Origin: JBIQLO01 sp044464175 | GTDB lineage: Bacteria; Planctomycetota; Phycisphaerae; Tepidisphaerales; Tepidisphaeraceae | NCBI GenBank assembly: GCA_044464175.1 | Contig: JBIQLO010000048.1 | Coordinates: forward strand, 1 to 21,875 | Reading direction: 5' to 3' | DNA length: 21,875 bases | Shown: in pieces, positions 1-5,557 of the stretch | Position numbering within the stretch: the stretch's first letter is position 1 | How the letters are laid out: every line of letters starts with the position of its first letter | Position numbers and translations under genes: made by a program | The notes under the pieces: model-generated | Seen by the model: the letters and a program-made list of their open reading frames with translations, nothing else | Database searches by the model: none | Told to the model about the DNA's origin: nothing

Positions 1-1
1 G

Positions 2-238
2 TCGTACGTGATGAGCTCCTCGTTCGCCAACCAGACGATCGCCCAGATCGAGCTGGCGCAGAACAACGACCGGTATGAGAACAAGGTCTATGTCCTGCCC
101 AAGCACCTGGATGAAAAGGTGGCCCGCCTGCACCTGGACAAGCTGGGCGCGAAGCTGACGACGCTGAGCCGGCAGCAGGCCGACTACATCGGCGTGCCGG
201 TGGAAGGCCCGTACAAGCCGGATCACTACCGGTATTGA
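2..238 (+). CDS. ahcY: Adenosylhomocysteinase, C-terminal fragment (cut by window start)
   Basis: This is the last 78 codons of S-adenosyl-L-homocysteine hydrolase, the NAD-dependent cytosolic enzyme that splits SAH into adenosine and homocysteine and so relieves product inhibition of methyltransferases. The reading frame is open to the left edge, so the gene begins outside the window. Visible family features are SYVMSSSFANQ near the NAD-binding region, AQIELAQNN, VYVLPKHLDEKVA and LHLDKLGAKLT. The invariant C-terminal tail KPDHYRY is also present; in this family its Lys and Tyr reach into the NAD pocket of the neighbouring subunit. The stop is TGA. No truncation is seen at the C-terminus. 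Identification is firm although only about one sixth of the protein is present. Confidence 0.96.
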   Translation, partial: SYVMSSSFANQTIAQIELAQNNDRYENKVYVLPKHLDEKVARLHLDKLGAKLTTLSRQQADYIGVPVEGPYKPDHYRY

Positions 239-320
239 TCGACCCCGGATGCGCCTTTCTCCGATGGCGCGAAATGAGGCCGATTCGGCGGACAGCACGC
301 GCCCGGTAGAATCGACGCAG

Positions 321-360
321 AATGATCCGGAGTTCCCGATTCCGCGAACTCCGGATCATT
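321..360. repeat. Perfect 15-bp inverted repeat downstream of ahcY
   Basis: The arm AATGATCCGGAGTTC (321-335) is followed by a 10-nt loop and its exact reverse complement (346-360). It lies 83 nt after the ahcY stop and can fold as a strong hairpin on either strand. There is no T-tract right after it on the + strand (a T5 run starts 31 nt later, at 391), so it is not a textbook intrinsic terminator. It may act as a 3'-end stabiliser, a factor-dependent terminator or a mobile palindrome. Confidence 0.75.
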
Positions 361-430
361 GCGTTCTCATGAGGCGCTGTCTCGACTCCGTTTTTGTATC
401 AGCAAACGCTGATGATTTTCGCGGCGATCC

Positions 431-448
431 GCATGGCTTTTGCCATGC
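431..448. repeat. Small hairpin with TTTT loop upstream of the MscS gene
   Basis: GCATGGC, the loop TTTT and GCCATGC form a perfect 7-bp stem ending 32 nt before the chosen start of the channel gene. A second small palindrome, ATCAGC-AAAC-GCTGAT, lies at 398-413. Their place in the leader allows a regulatory or terminator-like role, but nothing in the sequence proves one. The GCATGG core recurs in the hairpin at 16204-16224. Confidence 0.55.
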
Positions 449-480
449 CGTAACCCTCAAGAGTGGTGAACGATTACCTG

Positions 481-1635
481 ATGAGCATGAATTTTCGGGC
501 GCACTGCCTGGCACTTTCCGCACCCACCGGCCTCCTGCACCGCCTTCGGCAGGATTTTGTCGCCACCACCCTCAGCGGGTGGATCGTGCTGCTGGTGGCG
601 ATTTTTCTGGGCGTGCTGGCGGGGAAGGTGGCGCAGGTGCTGCTCAACCGCCTGGCCGACCGCGTTCGGGCGCGGCAGGCGCAGGCGACGGCCGCCGCCT
701 TCGCCGCCGCCGCTTCCCCCGCGTCGCTGGCGCTGGTGGGGGCCGGGCTGGGGATCGGGCTGGGGGTGCTGCTCTCCCCGCCCGGGGTCGATCCGCGCGT
801 CCGCGTCTTTGCCATGACGGCCGTGGGGCTGATCCTGGTGCTGGCCCTGGCGTGGCTGGCGTACAACCTGGTGAACGTGGTGGATGTGCTGCTGGTGCGG
901 CTGACCGACCGCACCGCCTCGTCGCTGGACAACCAGCTGGTCCCGCTGATCCGCAAGAGCCTGCGGATTTTCGTCATCGCCGTCTTCGCTCTCTTCATCG
1001 CCCAGAACTTTTTCAACGCCGACATTTCCGCCTGGCTGGCCGGGCTGGGCATCGCCGGGCTGGCGGTCTCGCTGGCGGCGCAGGATTCGATCAAAAACCT
1101 GTTTGGCTCGGTGACGATCCTGCTGGACCATCCCTTCCGCCTGGGCGATTTTGTCGCCTTCGACGGCAAGACCGGATCGGTGGAGGAGATCGGCTTCCGC
1201 TCCACGCGCCTGCGCACCGTCGACGGCCATCTGGTGACCATCCCCAATTCCAAGATCGTGGACAGCACGGTGGAAAACATCTCGCGCCGCACCGCCATCC
1301 GCCGGGTGTTCGACCTGCGCCTGGCCTACGACACGCCTCCGGAGAAGATGCACGAGGCGGTCCGGATTCTGCGCGACATCCTCAACGACCCCGCCTGCAG
1401 CGGCGCGTTCGACATGGAGAAGACCCCGCCGCGCATCTACTTCGACCAGTTCAACCCCGACAGCCTCAACATCAAGATATTCTACTGGTTCAACCCGGCC
1501 GATTACTGGGGCTACATGGAACACGCCCACCAGTTGAACCTGGAACTGCTCAAGCGCTACAAGGCCGCCGGCATCCAACTGGTCCCGCCGACGCAAATCT
1601 TCCAGACCAACGCGCCCGCGCCGCCCAGGGCGTAA
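481..1635 (+). CDS. MscS-family small-conductance mechanosensitive ion channel
   Basis: Predicted inner-membrane channel of about 384 residues that would open under membrane tension to release solutes during hypo-osmotic shock. Hydrophobic segments lie near residues 28-50 (GWIVLLVAIFLGVLAGKVAQ), 75-95 (Ala/Gly-rich), 105-130 (AMTAVGLILVLALAWLAYNL) and 155-175. They are followed by the pore-lining TM3 hallmark, GIAGLAVSLAAQDSIKNLFG, and the beta-domain entry DHPFRLGDFV. The cytoplasmic MscS domain (TGSVEEIGFRSTRLRT, VTIPNSKIVDSTVEN) is intact up to the C-terminus. Four rather than three hydrophobic segments put it among the slightly larger MscS homologues. The start is uncertain: ATG 481 is used, while in-frame GTG codons at 463 and 466 and ATG 487 are alternatives. 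No clear Shine-Dalgarno separates them. It converges on lpxB with a 30-nt gap and no evident terminator between. Confidence 0.93.
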   Translation: MSMNFRAHCLALSAPTGLLHRLRQDFVATTLSGWIVLLVAIFLGVLAGKVAQVLLNRLADRVRARQAQATAAAFAAAASPASLALVGAGLGIGLGVLLSPPGVDPRVRVFAMTAVGLILVLALAWLAYNLVNVVDVLLVRLTDRTASSLDNQLVPLIRKSLRIFVIAVFALFIAQNFFNADISAWLAGLGIAGLAVSLAAQDSIKNLFGSVTILLDHPFRLGDFVAFDGKTGSVEEIGFRSTRLRTVDGHLVTIPNSKIVDSTVENISRRTAIRRVFDLRLAYDTPPEKMHEAVRILRDILNDPACSGAFDMEKTPPRIYFDQFNPDSLNIKIFYWFNPADYWGYMEHAHQLNLELLKRYKAAGIQLVPPTQIFQTNAPAPPRA

Positions 1636-1665
1636 AGCATGTCTTTGGGCCAAGGCGCTACCCCC

Positions 1666-2859
1666 TTACGCCTGCGCAGGCTGCAGCGATCCCCCGGCGC
1701 TCTGGATCATTTCCATTGCCAGCCGCGCCACGTTCATGGAGGCGCCCGGCCGGTCCAGCCGCTGCATCAATTCCGCCAGCCGGTCCCGCTGCCGCTCCAG
1801 GCGGGTCGGGTCGCGCAGGTGTTCCAGCGCCTCGCGCGTCACCGGCTCGTTCGAGCCGTACCACGGGATGAATTCCGGCACGATCGGGTCGTTGCGGTCG
1901 CTCAACAGGTTCACCAGCGAAAACGTCCGCGTCTTGACGATCCATCGCCCCAGCAGATGCCACAGCACCCGGCTGGCGCGATAGACGACGATCATCGGCA
2001 CCCCGTGCCCGGCGATGTGCAACGTGCTGGTGCCGCTCTTGGTGATGCACAGGTCACACTGCGGCACCAGCCGGTCAAATCCCTCCAGCTCGCATTCGAT
2101 CCGCCCGGCCAGTGCCGCCTCGGCCCCGCCGCCCTGTTCCAGCCGCCGCAGATGCTCGCGCACCACCGGGTCGGTCGCGGCCGTCGTCGGCACCAAAAAA
2201 GAGGCGTCGGGATACTGCCGCAGAATCTGCCCGGCCACATCCAGCAGGTGGGGAAAATTCTGCACCGCCTCCATCCGCCGCGATCCCGGCATCAGCCCCA
2301 CCACCGCCGGGCGCTCGGGAAACCGGCTCACCCCCGTCTCCCCCTGCCGATGCGGCGGCAGCTCATCAAACAGGGGATGCCCCACGAACGTCGCCTCCAC
2401 CCCGTGCCCGCGCAGATACGGCTCCTCAAAGGGGAGGATGCACGCCACCCGGTTCACCGCCGCCCGCAGCTTCTTCATCCGCCCCTCGCGCGACGCCCAG
2501 AGTTGCGGCGCGATATATCCCAGAACGGGAATCCCCCGCCGCCGGGCCGCCTTGGCAAAATGAAAGTTCATCGCGAACGAATCGATGCAGATCAGCAAAT
2601 CGGGCGGGTGCCGGTCAAAATAGCGCTTGGTCCATTGCAGCAGCCGCCACATCTCCAGCGTCCGCGTGGCCGCCTGCCAGCTCATCGCCGCCTTTCCCGT
2701 CGTCTCCTGATGCACGAGCGCCCCCGCCTGCCGCATCTGCGGCCCCCCCAGCCCCTCGATCTGGATATCCGGGTCCAGCCGCTTCAGCGAGCGCACCAGG
2801 GCCGCCGCGTGCTGGTCCCCGCTCACTTCCGCCACCGTGATGAATACCCGTCGTGCCAT
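1666..2859 (-). CDS. lpxB: Lipid-A-disaccharide synthase
   Basis: A peripheral inner-membrane GT19 glycosyltransferase. It joins UDP-2,3-diacylglucosamine and lipid X into the beta-1,6-linked disaccharide backbone of lipid A. The 397-residue length is normal for the family. Diagnostic motifs appear in order: VAEVSGDQHAAALV at the N-terminus, GGPQMRQAG, LLICIDSFAMNFHFAK, GYIAPQLWASREGR, CILPFEEPYLRGHGVEATFVGHPL, GLMPGSRRME, and CITKSGTSTLHIAG in the nucleotide-sugar-binding half. The presence of lpxB implies a lipopolysaccharide-bearing outer membrane. The other lpx genes are not nearby, so this copy sits alone. A TAGAAT hexamer (a -10-like box) lies about 26 nt before the ATG, but no matching -35 is visible. 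Confidence 0.96.
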   Translation of the reverse strand: MARRVFITVAEVSGDQHAAALVRSLKRLDPDIQIEGLGGPQMRQAGALVHQETTGKAAMSWQAATRTLEMWRLLQWTKRYFDRHPPDLLICIDSFAMNFHFAKAARRRGIPVLGYIAPQLWASREGRMKKLRAAVNRVACILPFEEPYLRGHGVEATFVGHPLFDELPPHRQGETGVSRFPERPAVVGLMPGSRRMEAVQNFPHLLDVAGQILRQYPDASFLVPTTAATDPVVREHLRRLEQGGGAEAALAGRIECELEGFDRLVPQCDLCITKSGTSTLHIAGHGVPMIVVYRASRVLWHLLGRWIVKTRTFSLVNLLSDRNDPIVPEFIPWYGSNEPVTREALEHLRDPTRLERQRDRLAELMQRLDRPGASMNVARLAMEMIQSAGGSLQPAQA

Positions 2860-3028
2860 GACCGTTCGTCCGATACCGGCCCGATATTCTATCGCGCATC
2901 ACCCACCGGGGGGAGAGGGGGGCCAAAGGGCCCATTTCAGCCCAAAACCGAAGTATCAAGCCCCGCGCGGGCGCGCACGGCTTCAAAACAGGCATTTTGT
3001 CCCTGGATTTCCCCCTTCAACCCGCCCC

Positions 3029-3559
3029 TTACCCCTCCCGCGACCCCTTTTTGCTGGTGGGCGGGTTTTTCGGCCAGTCGGCCGCATCCCGGACGGCGTG
3101 AATCTGCTTGAGCGAGAACCGCCGCCCCTGCCCCATGCCCGGACAGCGCTTCGACGACTGCGCCCACCGCTGCGGGCTGGAGAGGTTCTCCTTCCAGAAA
3201 GGCCAGGTCCGGCATTGCAGCGGGCGCGCCGCATAGACCGCGCACGTCCGTCGCGGCGTCCCCATCGGGTCATCGGGATCGGGCTCCTGCTCGGTCAGGA
3301 AGATGCAGTCGTAGTTCCCCTCGCGCGTCCGCCGCTCCTTGAGGCTGAACCGCCCGTCGATCTTGCGGCAATACTTCTCCACCGCCTCCTCGGGCGTGAT
3401 CTCCAGGTGCGCGGCCAAACGCACGATCTCCTCCCGGGTCAGCCAGACATACCCCGGCCCCCCGGTGCAGCAGTTGCCGCACTCGGTGCAGGTGAACTTC
3501 AACCCCTGGGCATACCAGGGGGCGTTCTCATCCGAATTGGGTAAAACATCCAGCTTCAC
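3029..3559 (-). CDS. YkgJ-family CxxCxxCC cysteine-cluster protein
   Basis: About 176 residues, of the UPF0153 / YkgJ type, whose conserved Cys residues are thought to bind zinc or an Fe-S cluster; the biochemical role is unknown. From the GTG start the cluster C24-T-E-C27-G-N-C30-C31 is visible, preceded by the typical WYAQGLKFTC lead-in. The second conserved block follows: DCIFL, then CAVYAARPLQCRTWPFW with the RPxxCRxxPF signature. The GTG at 3559 is chosen because everything upstream in frame is intergenic heptamer repeat, and because GAGAG lies 10 nt before it. An upstream in-frame start at 3652 would only add repeat-encoded residues. The C-terminus is basic (TSKKGSREG) and probably variable. 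It follows the hydroxyacid dehydrogenase after a 94-nt repeat-filled gap. Confidence 0.85.
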   Translation of the reverse strand: MKLDVLPNSDENAPWYAQGLKFTCTECGNCCTGGPGYVWLTREEIVRLAAHLEITPEEAVEKYCRKIDGRFSLKERRTREGNYDCIFLTEQEPDPDDPMGTPRRTCAVYAARPLQCRTWPFWKENLSSPQRWAQSSKRCPGMGQGRRFSLKQIHAVRDAADWPKNPPTSKKGSREG

Positions 3560-3650
3560 AGTTATTTGGCTCTCGTTATTTGTTATCCGTTGCCTGTTGA
3601 AGGTGAGCCGCGTCGGGAAACCCTCCAACAAACGACAAATAACCCATAAC
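3560..3650. repeat. Inverted pair of degenerate heptamer arrays
   Basis: This intergenic space is built of period-7 units. Read on the + strand, the left arm (3560-3601) has six heptamers, five sharing NGTT: AGTTATT, TGGCTCT, CGTTATT, TGTTATC, CGTTGCC, TGTTGAA. The right arm (3623-3650) has four that end in AC: CTCCAAC, AAACGAC, AAATAAC, CCATAAC. The arms are imperfect reverse complements, with ATTTGT-type stretches pairing across a GC-rich centre, so a long hairpin or cruciform is possible. The AT-rich content contrasts sharply with the flanking genes. Confidence 0.65.
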
Positions 3651-3653
3651 ATC

Positions 3654-4658
3654 TTACGCCATGACCGCGGCCCGTTCCGCCGTCACCTCGCCGTCCATCT
3701 CCGTCCCGGCCACGAACTGATGCACCTGCCGCACCACGCTCCGCCCGATCCGGCGGATGCCGTTGGAGACGGCCCCGGCGATGTGCGGCGTCAGGACCAC
3801 GTGCGGCATGGAGCGGAACGGATGGTCCGCCGCCGGCGGTTCCGGGTCGGTCACGTCGATGAACGCCCAGATGCGCCGGCGCTGCAGCTCCTCAATCAGC
3901 GCTTTTTCATCAATGAGGCTCCCGCGGGCCGTGTTAATCAGCACCGCATCATTCTTCAGCAGCCCCAGTTGCTCGCGCCCGATCATATGCCGCGTCGCCT
4001 CCAGGGCCGGCGCGTGAATCGTCACCACATCGCTGCGGCGCATCAACTCGTTCAGCTCCACCAGCTCCACCCCCAGCGCCTTGGCCGCTTCGGGCGGGAT
4101 GATCGGATCGTATGCCACGATCGACACCTCAAACCCTTTGAGCAGCCCCACCAGATGCTGCCCCACCTGCCCCAGCCCCACCAGCCCGATCGTCACGTCA
4201 AACACCTCGCGCACCGTAAAGTCCGGCAGCGAGGTCGGGTCATTCTTCCATCCCCCCCGATGGGTCAGCGCGTTGCAGGGGAAAAACCCCTTCAGGCCCG
4301 AGATAATCATCCCCAGGGACGTCTCGGCCACTCCCACCCCGATGGCGCGGTTGTTGCTGGCCACCCGAATGCCCCGTTTCCAGATCGTCGGGGGAACCAG
4401 GTATTTGATCGACCCGGCCGCGTGGACCAGCAGCTTCAGTTGCTTCGCCTGCGCCAGCATCTCATCCGAAATGGCCGGCGAGCCCCACCCGGTGATGATC
4501 ACCTCGGCATCCCCCACCAAGTCCGCCCACTGGGCCGCCAGATCACTTTCGGGCCCCTGGGCAAATTTGAGCGTGTGCTCGGCCTTCAACGCCTCCACAT
4601 CCCGCTCCGCAAAGACCTTCTCCCGCATCGCCGGCGAAATCCAAAGCGCAATGTTCAT
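3654..4658 (-). CDS. D-isomer-specific 2-hydroxyacid dehydrogenase (NAD-dependent)
   Basis: A cytosolic oxidoreductase of the phosphoglycerate dehydrogenase / formate dehydrogenase superfamily, interconverting a D-2-hydroxyacid and a 2-oxoacid; the substrate cannot be told from sequence. With the start at 4658 it has 334 residues. The substrate domain is followed by the Rossmann motif GLVGLGQVGQH and the acidic VAYDP after beta-2, which favours NAD. Next come the INTARGSLID block with the substrate-binding Arg, DVTDPEPP with the helper Glu, and LTPHIAGA with the catalytic His. ATG 4658 is preferred because homologous folds begin about here (MNIALWISP). The 20 codons back to GTG 4718 are AT-richer and contain a TATAAC -10-like box 9 nt before the ATG. 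GTG 4718, 16 nt from the methyltransferase stop, remains possible. Confidence 0.88.
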   Translation of the reverse strand: MNIALWISPAMREKVFAERDVEALKAEHTLKFAQGPESDLAAQWADLVGDAEVIITGWGSPAISDEMLAQAKQLKLLVHAAGSIKYLVPPTIWKRGIRVASNNRAIGVGVAETSLGMIISGLKGFFPCNALTHRGGWKNDPTSLPDFTVREVFDVTIGLVGLGQVGQHLVGLLKGFEVSIVAYDPIIPPEAAKALGVELVELNELMRRSDVVTIHAPALEATRHMIGREQLGLLKNDAVLINTARGSLIDEKALIEELQRRRIWAFIDVTDPEPPAADHPFRSMPHVVLTPHIAGAVSNGIRRIGRSVVRQVHQFVAGTEMDGEVTAERAAVMA

Positions 4659-4733
4659 AGACGCCCAGTTATAACGATAAGCTTCAACCGCGTCTATCAG
4701 GCGGTCGGCGATCTTCACTGACCCCCGGAGGCC

Positions 4734-5447
4734 TCAACCAGACCGCCGCCGGAGCTCAAAAATCCGAATCGGCCTGGGCCGCGTCGACACCGCCGCCTCA
4801 TGCTCGCGCAACACCCACGGATGCTCCGCCAGCCACGGCCCGAACAGCTCCCCCGTCTGCCGCCCCGGCTCCCCCAGCAGGATCGTCCCCTCCTCCGCCA
4901 GATGGCGCCGCCAGAACGCCTCCAGGTGCGGCCACTGCGCCCGCTCATAGAGAATGTCCGAGCCCAGAATCAGGTCAAACCGCTCGTTCAGCCGGTCGCG
5001 CTGCCAGTTCAGCCGCCGCACGCGCACGCGCGGGGCGAAGGGTAGGCTGTTGAGGCGGGCAAAAAGCAGCGCCGGCGCTTCCAAGTCGGCAAACAGCACC
5101 CGATGCCCCAGCGCTGCGGCCGCCGTCCCGGCCAGGCCCATGCCGCATCCCAGGTCCATCACGCTCAGCTCCCCCCGCGCCGGCCCCCAGTGCCGCTCCA
5201 GAAAGCCGGCCACCCCCGCCGCGCTGTCCCAGAGCTCGGCCCAGTAGGGCAGGTGCAGCGCCTCATCGGCCGACCGCCGCCCTGAAATCCTTTCCCGCAA
5301 ATCAGCCTGCTGCGCCACCTGATCCAGCACGCGGTCCGGGTCCGCGATCCGTGTGAAATCCAGCCGCACTCCCCCCACCTCAAACGGCTCGCTCACCGTC
5401 TGGTACTGCCGATGGATCCGATGCAACAGGGCGGTCCGGGAAGTCAT
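4734..5447 (-). CDS. Class I SAM-dependent methyltransferase (METTL21 / nicotinamide N-methyltransferase-like)
   Basis: 237 residues with a single Rossmann-type methyltransferase fold. LPYWAELWDSA (66-76) is the block typical of the protein-lysine / METTL21-type group. Motif I is SVMDLGCGMGLAGTAAAALG (about 95-114), the acidic post-I residue is D121 in LFADLEAPA, and LILGSDILYE (159-168) stands where motif IV is expected. It probably methylates a protein Lys or a small amine, but the substrate is unknown. The first 60 residues are a helical lead-in specific to this subgroup. It begins 6 nt after a TACAAT hexamer with no Shine-Dalgarno, suggesting a leaderless message. It precedes the hydroxyacid dehydrogenase on the same strand and may be cotranscribed with it. 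Confidence 0.86.
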   Translation of the reverse strand: MTSRTALLHRIHRQYQTVSEPFEVGGVRLDFTRIADPDRVLDQVAQQADLRERISGRRSADEALHLPYWAELWDSAAGVAGFLERHWGPARGELSVMDLGCGMGLAGTAAAALGHRVLFADLEAPALLFARLNSLPFAPRVRVRRLNWQRDRLNERFDLILGSDILYERAQWPHLEAFWRRHLAEEGTILLGEPGRQTGELFGPWLAEHPWVLREHEAAVSTRPRPIRIFELRRRSG

Positions 5448-5453
5448 GGGCCC

Positions 5454-5459
5454 ATTGTA
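5454..5459 (-). promoter_or_regulatory. -10-like TACAAT just before the methyltransferase start
   Basis: On the minus strand TACAAT (five of six matches to TATAAT) is followed by GGGCCC and then the ATG. Transcription starting about 7 nt downstream would begin at the start codon itself. The -35 region is weak: CTGAAG at 17 nt. Confidence 0.45.
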
Positions 5460-5492
5460 GCGATTTGATTTCCCCCTTCAGGTCAGCGCAGG

Positions 5493-5538
5493 AAAAAGGG
5501 TTCAGGGTCCGGAATGGTCTATTCCGGACCCTGAACCC
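5493..5538 (-). terminator. Intrinsic terminator of the regulator-pseudopilin-DUF4838 operon
   Basis: A perfect 18-bp stem (5498-5515 with 5521-5538) closes a 5-nt loop. On the minus strand it is followed at once by TTTTT (5497-5493). It begins 19 nt past the stop codon of the DUF4838 gene, as expected for a Rho-independent terminator of that operon. Confidence 0.85.
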
Positions 5539-5553
5539 TAAAACCGGAACCCT
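5526..5553. repeat. Degenerate heptamer array merged with the terminator
   Basis: On the + strand four consecutive 7-mers are GGACCCT, GAACCCT, AAAACCG and GAACCCT. Two are identical and a third differs by one base. The array runs into the right arm of the terminator stem, so the terminator appears to be built from the repeat. Confidence 0.5.
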
Positions 5554-5557
5554 CTGC

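Noticed and set aside
1636..1665. Bidirectional terminator between the MscS gene and lpxB
   Set aside because: The 30-nt gap holds no stem longer than a few base pairs and no T-tract.
249..1871. 540-codon open frame on the + strand
   Set aside because: An Arg/Gly/Pro-rich out-of-frame shadow of the MscS gene running on into antisense lpxB.
3560..3650. CRISPR-like array
   Set aside because: Units are 7 nt, contiguous and degenerate, with no spacers and no cas genes.
3560..3652. N-terminal extension of the YkgJ-type protein to 3652
   Set aside because: The extra residues are only a translation of the heptamer repeats; the family-conserved part starts after the GTG at 3559.
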